Source of the DNA: an uncultured Pseudothermotoga sp.
GTDB lineage: Bacteria > Thermotogota > Thermotogae > Thermotogales > DSM-5069
NCBI GenBank assembly: GCA_937995655.1
Contig: CALKJI010000013.1
Coordinates: 53,782-117,781 of the forward strand
Direction: 5' to 3'
DNA length: 64,000 bases
Both the position numbers and the translations under genes were made by a program. Shown here in pieces: positions 54,141-61,829 of this stretch; the stretch's first letter is position 1, and each line of letters opens with the position of its first letter. The notes under the pieces were generated by a model, which had not been told where the DNA came from, did no database searches, and was given only the letters and a program-made list of their open reading frames with translations.

Positions 54141-54922
54141 ACCTTTTTCCTCCTGAGAGTTATCTGCTGTCCCTGACTTAGTTTGAAAAACTCTTCGGCA
54201 CAGCCTTGATTGATGGCTATTTCTAGAAAGCCAGAACTGTCAACGTGAACAAGTTCATGCCCTTTTTCCACATCACCGTATGTTCTAACATAAGTGAGTT
54301 CAAATTTATCGTTCAGCAAAACAATATCATCTATGTCCCATCCGGCTTTCTCTAAAAACGATGCCGGTATGTTTGTCTCAATATTTCCGAAACCATCAAA
54401 ATAGACGATTTCTCCAGTTAAAATACTTGCCTGAATTTGGGCTGCCTTCACAGGCAGAACTATATAATTTGGTAATACACTACCTATATCTTCAAATCGG
54501 ACACCTTTCGATAAATGAGCAGCTACCGAAGAGAAGATATCTCTTCCGTGAAATGTGTAAGAAGAACCATAGTGAAGTGATCTATTATCGAGTTCTCGAA
54601 CCTGTTTGACACCATAGTTGAGCGCAACATATGTGAAAATACCATTATCTGGTCCAACAAAGAATTGTTCGTTCTTCGTCTTCATGCAAATCGCCTTGCG
54701 GCTGGTGCCCACGCCATAATCGACAACTGAAACAAAGATGGTACCTTCTGGGAAATCCTTGGACGCTCTCAAAAGAACATGAGCCGCCATTCTGACATCA
54801 AACGGTTTGATTTCATGTGTGATATCAATGATGTCGACGCTTGGATTTATCCTCTTCATTACCGCTTTTGCAACACCCACATAGTAGCTCTTCAATGACC
54901 AATCTGTCAGAAAAGCTATCAT
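54137..54922 (-). CDS. S-adenosyl-L-methionine hydrolase (DUF62 family)
   Basis: A 261-residue member of the DUF62 family related to fluorinase and chlorinase. The family enzymes that have been tested in ordinary bacteria and archaea hydrolyse SAM to adenosine and methionine. Conserved segments are FLTDWSLKSYYVGVAKAVMKRINP, DITHEIKPFDV, VSVVDYGVGTSRKAI (usual VVDPGVG, here Tyr for Pro) and FVGPDNGIFTYV. It is the first gene of the unit and is divergent from the family 5 binding protein. Confidence 0.9.
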   Translation of the reverse strand: MIAFLTDWSLKSYYVGVAKAVMKRINPSVDIIDITHEIKPFDVRMAAHVLLRASKDFPEGTIFVSVVDYGVGTSRKAICMKTKNEQFFVGPDNGIFTYVALNYGVKQVRELDNRSLHYGSSYTFHGRDIFSSVAAHLSKGVRFEDIGSVLPNYIVLPVKAAQIQASILTGEIVYFDGFGNIETNIPASFLEKAGWDIDDIVLLNDKFELTYVRTYGDVEKGHELVHVDSSGFLEIAINQGCAEEFFKLSQGQQITLRRKKV

Positions 54923-54975
54923 CTTTCGACCTCCTTCCTAAATAGAATACTATATCTTTCCAAAAAGCTGTTTCC

Positions 54976-55005
54976 TTGAAATTATTGATCTATGTGGTGT
55001 ATACT
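54976..55005 (+). promoter_or_regulatory. Promoter of the family 5 binding-protein gene
   Basis: TTGAAA (54976-54981), 18-base spacer, TATACT (55000-55005), 35 bases before the ATG at 55041. Confidence 0.6.
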
Positions 55006-55040
55006 TATCATGTCAAAATTCAACACAAGGGGGTAAGAAA

Positions 55041-56894
55041 ATGAGAAAATTTCTGGTAGTTTTTTTGGTCTTGGTAACTTTCTTGGTGTTTGCCGAGGTT
55101 AAGAACCCTGATACCATCATCAAACTTAACCTTGCAGGGGAACCAGACACCTTCGATCCACACTATGCTTATGACACGGCAAGCGGTGAGGTCTTGAATG
55201 AGGTCTACGAGTGTCTCATACAGTACAAGGGATCGAGCTTAACGGAATACGAACCAAGGTTGGCAGTGCAGGTACCAACTATTGATAATGGACTCATCAG
55301 AAATGAAGGAAAAACGATTATTTTCCCAATCAGAAAAGGTGTCAAGTTCCATAACGGTGCAGAACTCAAACCCGAGGATGTAGAATACAGTTTTGAAAGA
55401 GGTCTATTGTTTGATCCTGCTGGCGGTCCAATGTGGATGCTCTGGGAAGCGCTGTTTGAAGTCTACTCATTGGAAGAATTTGTTGAGAAAATAACCGGCA
55501 AGGCTTACTCAGATATGATAGACCCCAACTCAAATGAACCATTGCCTCAGTACAAAGATGCCTTGATCAAGATCTACACAGACTATATAGACCCAGCTAT
55601 TGAAGTTGATGGCGACAATGTTGTATTTCACCTGCCAAGGCCATTCGGACCGTTCATGTCAATAATTTGCCACTACGGTTACTGGAGCTCAATTCTCAAC
55701 AAAGAATGGTCGATTGCTCAGGGTTGTTGGGATGGCAAGGCAGATACGTGGTGGAGATACCACGACTTGGCAAAAGAGAAATCACCACTCTATGCAAAAA
55801 CGAATGGTACAGGTCCATTCAAGGTAGTCGAATGGGATAGAGCACAACAGAGGGTTACATTAGAAAGATTTGACGATTACTGGAGAGGACCTGCAAAGAT
55901 CAAGAAGGTAATTATATGGAACGTAGGAGAATGGTCAACGATGAAAGCAATGCTCGAAAAAGGTGACGCAGATATAGCAGCTGTTCCGACGCTTTACCTG
56001 CCTCAAATCGAAAATGCACCCGGAATAGTTGTTCAGAAACCATTCCAGACATTGACCGTTCATTCACTGCATTTCAATTGGAATGTCAGGCCAGACAGCA
56101 AATACATTGGCTCCGGTAAACTCGATGGTGAAGGTATACCACCAGACTTTTTCAGTGATGAACATTTGAGAAAGGCTTTCGCATATGTCATAAACTATGA
56201 TGCCGTCATAAAGGATATTCTCAGAGGACTTGGAAGGAGGATTGCAACAGATCTACCAGCAGGCCTTATAGGGTACAATCCCAATTTCCCACTCTATCAG
56301 TTTAGCATCGCTAAGGCAACGGAAGAGTTCAAAAAAGCATGGAATGGCGAGGTTTGGAAAAAAGGATTCAAACTTACCTTACTTTACAACACAGGCAACG
56401 AAGTCAGAAGAACTGTGGCAGAAATGATCAAAACATATGTTGAAATGATCAATCCCAAATTCAAGATCGAAGTTCGTGGTGAACAATGGCCAACGTATCT
56501 TACTTCTTATAAGAATGGCTACTTGCCTGCATTCATAATAGGATGGCACGCAGATTATCCAGATCCACACAATTTCATTCAGACATATTATCATTCAGCT
56601 GGGACATATGGTTTTGCACAGGGCGAAAACTTTAAGAAGTTTGTATCAACCCCAAACCCAGAACTTGGCGGAAGAAGCTGCAATCAAATCATAGAAGAAG
56701 CTGCAACACATCCAGATCCCGCTGTAAGACAAAAGCTTTATGAACAAGTTCAACTGTTTGCAATTAAAAATGTACTTGGTGTACCAATTTACGAAGGAAT
56801 GGGATTTAGCGTGAGAAGAACATGGGTGAAGGGCTGGTTCCACAATGCAATGAGATCGGGTGAAGACTATTATCATCTGTGGAAACAAGAGTAG
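55041..56894 (+). CDS. ABC transporter substrate-binding protein, family 5 (peptide/oligosaccharide type)
   Basis: A 617-residue DppA/OppA-like binding protein with signal peptide (MRKFLVVFLVLVTFLVFA). The hallmarks are NLAGEPDTFDPHYAYDTASGEVLNEVYECLIQY, FPIRKGVKFHNGAELKPEDVEYSFERG and, near residue 395, INYDAVIKDILRGLGRR. In Thermotogales, proteins of this family bind either peptides or beta-linked oligosaccharides, so the ligand stays open. No permease or ATPase gene follows; a terminator closes the unit, so it is an orphan binding protein here. Confidence 0.93.
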   Translation: MRKFLVVFLVLVTFLVFAEVKNPDTIIKLNLAGEPDTFDPHYAYDTASGEVLNEVYECLIQYKGSSLTEYEPRLAVQVPTIDNGLIRNEGKTIIFPIRKGVKFHNGAELKPEDVEYSFERGLLFDPAGGPMWMLWEALFEVYSLEEFVEKITGKAYSDMIDPNSNEPLPQYKDALIKIYTDYIDPAIEVDGDNVVFHLPRPFGPFMSIICHYGYWSSILNKEWSIAQGCWDGKADTWWRYHDLAKEKSPLYAKTNGTGPFKVVEWDRAQQRVTLERFDDYWRGPAKIKKVIIWNVGEWSTMKAMLEKGDADIAAVPTLYLPQIENAPGIVVQKPFQTLTVHSLHFNWNVRPDSKYIGSGKLDGEGIPPDFFSDEHLRKAFAYVINYDAVIKDILRGLGRRIATDLPAGLIGYNPNFPLYQFSIAKATEEFKKAWNGEVWKKGFKLTLLYNTGNEVRRTVAEMIKTYVEMINPKFKIEVRGEQWPTYLTSYKNGYLPAFIIGWHADYPDPHNFIQTYYHSAGTYGFAQGENFKKFVSTPNPELGGRSCNQIIEEAATHPDPAVRQKLYEQVQLFAIKNVLGVPIYEGMGFSVRRTWVKGWFHNAMRSGEDYYHLWKQE

Positions 56895-56922
56895 CTGACC
56901 TTTCCTCTGTAAATTTTTATGA

Positions 56923-56947
56923 CCTGGGGTACACGCCCCAGGTTTTT
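56923..56947 (+). terminator. Rho-independent terminator after the family 5 binding protein
   Basis: Stem CCTGGGG (56923-56929) / CCCCAGG (56936-56942), loop TACACG, then TTTTT. Confidence 0.9.
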
Positions 56948-56954
56948 GTCGGTG

Positions 56955-56983
56955 TTGACAGTCAAATTGCAAAATGATAAAAT
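56955..56983 (+). promoter_or_regulatory. tRNA operon promoter
   Basis: Consensus TTGACA (56955-56960), 17-base spacer and TAAAAT (56978-56983), ending 11 bases before the first tRNA base. Strong promoter as expected for tRNA genes. Confidence 0.85.
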
Positions 56984-56994
56984 GAAAAAGCGGT

Positions 56995-57069
56995 GCCCCT
57001 GTAGTTCAAAGGACAGAACGGCGGATTCCTAATCCGTAAATGGAGGTTCGATTCCTCCCAGGGGCACCA
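56995..57069 (+). tRNA. tRNA-Arg (anticodon CCT)
   Basis: A 75-base tRNA with encoded CCA. Acceptor stem GCCCCTG pairs with CAGGGGC, the D stem is GTTC/GAAC, the T arm contains GGTTCGATTCC, and the anticodon loop TTCCTAA places CCT at 57028-57030, reading AGG. All arms pair well. Confidence 0.95.
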
Positions 57070-57077
57070 GAAAGAAA

Positions 57078-57153
57078 GGGCCGTTAGCTCAGCAGGTAGA
57101 GCACCTGACTCTTAATCAGGGGGTCGCAGGTTCGAATCCTGCACGGCCCACCA
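57078..57153 (+). tRNA. tRNA-Lys (anticodon CTT)
   Basis: A 76-base tRNA with encoded CCA. Acceptor GGGCCGT pairs with ACGGCCC, D arm GCTC/GAGC, anticodon loop CTCTTAA with CTT at 57111-57113 reading AAG, and T arm GCAGGTTCGAATCCTGC. It lies 8 bases after tRNA-Arg and shares its promoter. Confidence 0.96.
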
Positions 57154-57268
57154 GTGAAAGCGGAAGCCAAGCTTCCCACCCCAAGACTGAGTCAAAGGGG
57201 TTTAAACCTACAGAATCAAATCGGGAGGCGGGCTTTTGCCCGCCATTTTTTATAGGGAGGTCGAGAGC
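57154..57268 (+). promoter_or_regulatory. infC leader with attenuator hairpins
   Basis: Between tRNA-Lys and infC lie a hairpin GGAAGC/GCTTCC (57162-57176), an ACCCC...GGGGT pairing, and a terminator just before the ribosome site. No separate promoter was seen, so infC may be read through from the tRNA promoter. Bacterial infC-rpmI-rplT operons are often controlled by L20 binding to such a leader; whether that applies here is untested. Confidence 0.55.
57227..57251 (+). terminator. Terminator or attenuator before infC
   Basis: Stem GGCGGGC (57227-57233) / GCCCGCC (57238-57244), TTTT loop, followed by ATTTTTT. It lies about 10 bases before the infC ribosome site, so it either ends the tRNA transcript or attenuates infC. 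Confidence 0.8.
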
Positions 57269-57787
57269 ATAGAAAAGGAACAGGTATTACTGAAAAATGA
57301 GCAGATCAGGCATCCGAAGGTTAGGGTAATCGATTCGGATGGAAAGCAGATCGGAGTTATACCTACCAGAGAAGCAATCGAAGTGGCAAGAAGAAAAGGA
57401 CTTGACCTTGTACTTGTATCGCCAAACAGTGACCCGCCAGTCGCGAAAATCATGGACTTTGGCAAGTACATGTACCAAATCTCCAAAAGGCAGAAAGAAG
57501 CTAAGAAAAAGCAAAAGACACAAGAGATCAAGCAAATGAAATTCCGACTCAAAATCGACGAACATGATTATCAGACAAAACTCAAGCACATAAGGAGATT
57601 TCTTGAAGACGGTGACAAAGTTAAGGTCACAATCATGTTCAGGGGCAGGGAGATTGCCTTCGTTGATAGGGGGAAGCAGATCTTAGATCGAATAGCCAAT
57701 GATGTCACTGATATAGCATCGATTGAAGCCGACGCAAAACTTGAAGGTAGAGATATGTGGATGCAGCTAAAACCAAAAAATGTATGA
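57269..57787 (+). CDS. infC: Translation initiation factor IF-3 with an apparent AUA start
   Basis: A 172-residue IF-3. Its N-domain has LLKNEQIRHPKVRVIDSDGKQIGVIPTREAIEVARRKGLDLVLVSPNSDPPVAKIMDFGKYMYQ; its C-domain has KQMKFRLKIDEHDYQTKLKHIRRFLEDGDKVKVTIMFRGRE. No ATG, GTG or TTG in frame lies at the right place. GGGAGG is followed, eight bases on, by ATA (57269). The upstream TTG at 57236 falls inside a terminator stem. Rare start codons are a known autoregulation device for infC (AUU in E. coli), so ATA is the best choice. Confidence 0.92.
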   Translation: MEKEQVLLKNEQIRHPKVRVIDSDGKQIGVIPTREAIEVARRKGLDLVLVSPNSDPPVAKIMDFGKYMYQISKRQKEAKKKQKTQEIKQMKFRLKIDEHDYQTKLKHIRRFLEDGDKVKVTIMFRGREIAFVDRGKQILDRIANDVTDIASIEADAKLEGRDMWMQLKPKNV

Positions 57788-57800
57788 AGGAGGTCCTACT

Positions 57801-57998
57801 ATGAATAAAATGAAGGTCAGCAAAACAGCGGCAAAGAGATTTAGAGTCACGAAAAACGGCAAAGTTCTTTACAATCACGCTCGCACAAGACATACAACTG
57901 GTAAGAGAAAAAGATCGGCACTTAGAGCCCTTAGGAAAAAAGATACCTTGAGAAAAGGCGACGAAAAGAGAATCAAAAAACTTCTTGCTCTGAGATGA
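57801..57998 (+). CDS. rpmI: 50S ribosomal protein L35
   Basis: A 65-residue highly basic protein with the L35 signature KMKVSKTAAKRFRVTKNGKV and RHTTGKRKRSALRALRK. ATG 57801 follows GAAGGAGGTCC; the frame is open upstream to 57780 but without support. It lies between infC and rplT in the conserved order. Confidence 0.96.
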   Translation: MNKMKVSKTAAKRFRVTKNGKVLYNHARTRHTTGKRKRSALRALRKKDTLRKGDEKRIKKLLALR

Positions 57999-58014
57999 AA
58001 GGAGGAAATAGATC

Positions 58015-58389
58015 ATGAGAATCAAGAGATCATTGCATGCTAAGAAAAAAAGAAGAGAAAGATTCTTAAAAGCTGCGAAAGGCTATAGAGGCGCGATCAG
58101 TAGAAGATACAAACTTGCAAAGCAACACTATTACAGGGCAAAATGGTATGCCTATGTTGGCAGAAAAATCAAAAAGAGAGACTACAGAAGTATATGGATC
58201 AGTAGAATCAACATCGCAGCAAGGCAGAATGGTTTGAAATACAGCCAGCTCATGCACGGGCTCAAGCTTGCAAGCATAGCTGTTAACAGAAAAATGCTAG
58301 CCGAGCTCGCAGTCAACGATCCGACAGCATTCGTCGAATATGTCAAAATAGCCAAGGAACATCTTGAGAAAAAAGTCAGTATAAAATGA
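58015..58389 (+). CDS. rplT: 50S ribosomal protein L20
   Basis: A 124-residue 23S rRNA-binding assembly protein: KKRRERFLKAAKGYRGAISRRYKLAKQHYYRAKWYAYVGRKIKKRDYRSIWISRINIAARQNGLKYSQLMHGLK is typical. In several bacteria L20 represses its own operon via the infC leader. AGGAGG precedes the ATG. A terminator begins right after the stop. Confidence 0.97.
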   Translation: MRIKRSLHAKKKRRERFLKAAKGYRGAISRRYKLAKQHYYRAKWYAYVGRKIKKRDYRSIWISRINIAARQNGLKYSQLMHGLKLASIAVNRKMLAELAVNDPTAFVEYVKIAKEHLEKKVSIK

Positions 58390-58390
58390 A

Positions 58391-58416
58391 AAAAGGCATC
58401 CGAAAGGATGCCTTTT
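58391..58416 (+). terminator. Rho-independent terminator after rplT
   Basis: A 10-bp stem AAAAGGCATC (58391-58400) / GATGCCTTTT (58407-58416) with loop CGAAAG, the T run being part of the stem. Immediately after it, TATAAT at 58421-58426 may be the -10 of the hydrogenase promoter; no -35 was seen. Confidence 0.9.
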
Positions 58417-58466
58417 GTGTTATAATATATGTGAATCCTTTAACAAACTTCTCGCGAGGAGGGTTC

Positions 58467-60224
58467 ATGGTGGCTAACGTATTAATAGAGATCAACGGAA
58501 GAAAGTACGAGGTTCCTTCAAACATTTCTATCGTAGAGGCCTGCAACACTGTCGGTGTTTATGTACCAACACTGTGCAATCATCCAAGACTTGAACCAAC
58601 CGGTGCATGTCGTGTATGCGTTGTTGAAGTAGAAGGCGCAAGAAACCTGCAACCTGCTTGTGCTACAAAGGTCCAAGATGGCATGAAGATCAAAACGAAA
58701 ACTGACAGAGTAGAAAAGTCTGTGAAGTTCAACCTTTCACTCCTACTTTCAAGACACCCTAAAGACTGTATGACCTGTGAGGCAAATGGTCGTTGTGAAT
58801 TTCAAGATTTGATCTACCGTTATGAGGTCAAAGATCTCTTTCCATCGGAACAAAGGGTCAGCGCTGTCTATGACGACAGTTCACCAGCAATAGTTAGAGA
58901 TCTTGAAAAATGCGTACTATGCGGAAGATGTGTCAGAGCTTGCTCTGAACTTCAAGGAATGGATATATATTCAATGGTGGAAAGAGGTTTTGAAACACTC
59001 CCTCAAACTGCCTTTGAGATGCCAGTGTATGAAACAGAGTGCATCAGCTGCGGACAATGTTCAGCATTCTGTCCTGTTGGTGCAATTACAGAAAACAGCA
59101 ATGTGAGAAGAGTCCTTGAAGAACTTGAAAGACACGATAAAGTTCTTGTAGTTCAAACCGCTCCAGCAACGAGAGTTGCCATCGGTGAAGAATTTGGCCT
59201 TGAACCTGGTAGTATCTCGACAGGCAAGATGGTTGCAGCCCTCAGAAGACTTGGTTTTGATTACGTCTTTGACACCAATTTCACCGCAGACCTTACGATC
59301 ATGGAAGAAGGCTCTGAATTTCTTGAAAGGCTTAAAAATGGTGGACCATTTCCAATGTTCACATCATGTTGTCCAGCATGGATAAATATGGCTGAAAAGC
59401 TCTACCCGCAGTTTTTGGAAAATCTTTCCTCCTGTAAATCCCCACATCAAATGTTAGGCCCATTGGTAAAAACATATTTTGCGAAGAAAAAAGGCATTGA
59501 TCCTGAGAAAATATTGGTGGTCTCCATCATGCCTTGTACAGCTAAGAAAGATGATATAACAAGACCACAGCACGAAATAGAAGGGATGCCTGGTGTCGAC
59601 ATAGTTTTGACAACAAGAGAACTTGGAAAGCTGATAAAAATAAAGAAAATTCCGTACGCCTCGCTGCCTGAAGAAGAGTACGATAATCCATTAGGCGAAT
59701 CAACTGGTGCCGCCGCAATTTTTGGAGTAACTGGTGGTGTGATGGAAGCAGCTCTTAGAACGGCTTACGAACTTGGATTGGGTAAACCTCTGCCAAAGGT
59801 TGAATTCACAAATGTTCGCGGTTTTGAAGGTATAAAGGAAGCAACTATAGACTTTGATGGTAAGAAACTAAGAGTAGCTGTAGCTCATGGAGGAGCAAAC
59901 GTTCGAAAGTTGCTTGATAAAATCGCTTCAGGTGAAGCCTATTATGACTTTGTAGAAATTATGGCGTGTCCAACGGGCTGTATAGGTGGTGGAGGTCAGC
60001 CAAAGAGTTTGAATAAAAATGTTTTGGTAAAGAGAATGGAAGCCATCTACACCATAGATGAAAAAAGCGTGATAAGAAAATCTCACGAGAATCCATCAAT
60101 TAAAAAGCTCTACGAAGATTTTCTGGAACATCCATTGAGTCATCTTTCACACGAATTGTTACATACAACATATGTGGATCGATCAAAGAAAAGTAAAACT
60201 TATAATCATGCGATGATACAATGA
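58467..60224 (+). CDS. [FeFe] hydrogenase, monomeric, with N-terminal Fe-S domains
   Basis: A 585-residue [FeFe] hydrogenase. [2Fe-2S]: Cys37, 48, 51, 65. His-ligated [4Fe-4S]: His97, Cys101, 104, 110. Two [4Fe-4S]: Cys149, 152, 155, 159 and 192, 195, 198, 202. H-cluster motifs: TSCCPAW (Cys301 likely proton donor, Cys302 ligand), MPCTAKKDD (Cys357) and ACPTGCIGGGGQ (Cys501, Cys505). Two changes from the usual motifs are Asp363 for Glu in motif 2 and Thr503 for Gly in motif 3. The C-terminal HENPSIKKLYEDFLEHPLSHLSHELLHTTY is normal. ATG 58467 has GAGGAGGG upstream. It should evolve H2 from reduced ferredoxin; partners are not encoded here. I recall a similar monomeric hydrogenase in T. maritima. 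Confidence 0.95.
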   Translation: MVANVLIEINGRKYEVPSNISIVEACNTVGVYVPTLCNHPRLEPTGACRVCVVEVEGARNLQPACATKVQDGMKIKTKTDRVEKSVKFNLSLLLSRHPKDCMTCEANGRCEFQDLIYRYEVKDLFPSEQRVSAVYDDSSPAIVRDLEKCVLCGRCVRACSELQGMDIYSMVERGFETLPQTAFEMPVYETECISCGQCSAFCPVGAITENSNVRRVLEELERHDKVLVVQTAPATRVAIGEEFGLEPGSISTGKMVAALRRLGFDYVFDTNFTADLTIMEEGSEFLERLKNGGPFPMFTSCCPAWINMAEKLYPQFLENLSSCKSPHQMLGPLVKTYFAKKKGIDPEKILVVSIMPCTAKKDDITRPQHEIEGMPGVDIVLTTRELGKLIKIKKIPYASLPEEEYDNPLGESTGAAAIFGVTGGVMEAALRTAYELGLGKPLPKVEFTNVRGFEGIKEATIDFDGKKLRVAVAHGGANVRKLLDKIASGEAYYDFVEIMACPTGCIGGGGQPKSLNKNVLVKRMEAIYTIDEKSVIRKSHENPSIKKLYEDFLEHPLSHLSHELLHTTYVDRSKKSKTYNHAMIQ

Positions 60225-60248
60225 ACACTTTCTCGGCTCGATGAACAC

Positions 60249-60271
60249 AGGCGGGGTCTTCCCGCCTTTTT
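60249..60271 (+). terminator. Rho-independent terminator after the hydrogenase
   Basis: Stem AGGCGGG (60249-60255) / CCCGCCT (60261-60267), loop GTCTT, followed by TTTT. Confidence 0.9.
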
Positions 60272-60304
60272 GTAAAATCAAAAATGTTAACAAAAAGCAC
60301 AATC

Positions 60305-60333
60305 TTGACTTTATGATGAACTTATGATATGAT
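60305..60333 (+). promoter_or_regulatory. Promoter of the MalEFG-type operon
   Basis: TTGACT (60305-60310), 17-base spacer, TATGAT (60328-60333). The next bases are an inverted repeat. It lies 150 bases before the GTG start, leaving a long leader. Confidence 0.75.
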
Positions 60334-60348
60334 TTTGTGTAACAAAAT
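60332..60348. promoter_or_regulatory. Candidate operator at the transcription start
   Basis: Perfect 7-bp inverted repeat ATTTTGT-GTA-ACAAAAT directly after the -10 element, an ideal repressor position for a sugar operon. Confidence 0.5.
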
Positions 60349-60381
60349 CAATTAAAATATGGATATGGTGGAGACCAGGAG

Positions 60382-60424
60382 AAGACCATGTCCCAAGGTG
60401 GGGTATGGTCTTTAAATTTTTCTT
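60382..60424 (+). terminator. Attenuator-like hairpin in the leader of the binding-protein gene
   Basis: AAGACCAT (60382-60389) pairs with ATGGTCTT (60405-60412), with an inner CCC/GGG pairing, and is followed by TTTAAATTTTTCTT. It lies within the transcribed leader, about 60 bases before the start codon, so it may stop transcription early or protect the 5' end. Confidence 0.55.
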
Positions 60425-60482
60425 AAAAACTTTCAAGCTCTTTCAAAAGTATCAAGGTATCATTCAAGGGGAGGTGTTGAAG

Positions 60483-61781
60483 GTGAAAAAGATTCTTGTA
60501 TTTGTAGTTCTGGTTTTCACAATTCTTTCCTTTGCAAAGACAAAGATTCAGTTCTGGCATGCTATGGGTGGTTGGCGTATTGAAGTCATTCAGAACATGG
60601 TGAATGAATTCATGAAACTCAACCCAGATATTGAAGTTGAAGTACAGTATGTGGGAAGTTATGAAGAAATACTTGCAAAAACTGTTGCGGCAGTTCAGGC
60701 AGGTACGCCTCCACATGTTGTTCAACTCAACGAGATAAGCACGCAGAAAATGGTTGATAGTGGAGTTATTGTGCCCGTTCAAGACCTTGTAGACAAAGAT
60801 CCATCCTTTGATGTCGGTCTGTTCCTTCCACAAGTTTTGAATTATTACAGAGTAGGTGGAAAAATCTATTCAATGCCTTGGAATACTTCAACTCCGCTTT
60901 TGTATTACAACAAGAGCTTATTCAAAGAGGTAGGACTCGATCCCAACAACCCTCCACGAACGTACAGCGAATTGATAGAAGCTTGCAAGAAACTTGTCAA
61001 AAAGGACGACAAAGGAAATATCATCAGAACAGGTATCACTTGGCCATTGTACGCTTGGTTTTTCGAACAATACATGGCTTTGCAAAATCAACCACTCGTT
61101 GACAACAACAATGGAAGAACAGCTAAAGCGACAAAGGTGGTTTTTAACAACCAGGCTGCTTTGAACTTCATGAATCTTTGGAACACCTTGACCAAGGAAG
61201 GTTTAATGATCAATACCAAACGCGCCGATTGGACTGCAGCAAGACAGTTGTTTATTTCCCAAACCGTTGGCATGCTCATCTCGTCAACTTCAGACGTGGC
61301 ACTCCTCATAAATGAATCTGCAAAGCAAGGCTTTGAGCTCGGTACAGCTTTCTTGCCACTTCCTGACGGTACTGCACGTGGTGGAGTGATCGTTGGTGGT
61401 GGAAGTCTGTGGATCATAAAACAGAAAAATCCCGCAGAAGTAGATGCGGCATGGAAACTTGTAAAATATCTTGCAGAACCAGAGCCTCAGATCATCTGGC
61501 ACAAATCAACGGGTTATTTCCCGATAAGGGTTGATGCAATTCAAAAGTTACAGGTTCAAGGCTATTACAAAGACAACCCCCATCACCTGACTGCTATCTT
61601 ACAGTTGTTAACTAGTGTTCAGAACTACAACACAAACGGTGCCATCATAGGAGCCTTCCCCGAGGTGAGGAATGCAATCGACACAGCGACTGAAAAGATG
61701 ATATCTGGGACTCTTACACCAAAACAGGCACTCGACGAAGCTGAAAAGAATGCGAACAAAGCTATTAAGGAATACTTCTGA
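60483..61781 (+). CDS. Sugar ABC transporter substrate-binding protein (family 1, UgpB/MalE-like)
   Basis: A 432-residue binding protein; signal peptide MKKILVFVVLVFTILSFA. Typical segments are FWHAMGGWRIEVIQNMVNEFMKLNPDIEVEVQYVGSYEEILAKTVAAVQAGTPPHVVQL and DPNNPPRTYSELIEACKKL. FWHAMGG and the overall pattern resemble glycerol-3-phosphate or oligosaccharide binders (UgpB-like). GTG 60483 is selected: GGGGAGGTG lies eight bases upstream, while the frame running from 60405 would begin inside the leader hairpin. Confidence 0.93.
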   Translation: MKKILVFVVLVFTILSFAKTKIQFWHAMGGWRIEVIQNMVNEFMKLNPDIEVEVQYVGSYEEILAKTVAAVQAGTPPHVVQLNEISTQKMVDSGVIVPVQDLVDKDPSFDVGLFLPQVLNYYRVGGKIYSMPWNTSTPLLYYNKSLFKEVGLDPNNPPRTYSELIEACKKLVKKDDKGNIIRTGITWPLYAWFFEQYMALQNQPLVDNNNGRTAKATKVVFNNQAALNFMNLWNTLTKEGLMINTKRADWTAARQLFISQTVGMLISSTSDVALLINESAKQGFELGTAFLPLPDGTARGGVIVGGGSLWIIKQKNPAEVDAAWKLVKYLAEPEPQIIWHKSTGYFPIRVDAIQKLQVQGYYKDNPHHLTAILQLLTSVQNYNTNGAIIGAFPEVRNAIDTATEKMISGTLTPKQALDEAEKNANKAIKEYF

Positions 61782-61788
61782 TTTTGAT

Positions 61789-61807
61789 GGCTGGCGATCG
61801 GCCAGCC
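61789..61807 (+). other. Intercistronic hairpin after the binding-protein gene
   Basis: Perfect 7-bp stem GGCTGGC / GCCAGCC, loop GATCG, then ATTTTCC. Seven bases after the binding-protein stop. The weak T run may give partial termination. Confidence 0.7.
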
Positions 61808-61829
61808 ATTTTCCTTTGGAGGTGCCTTG

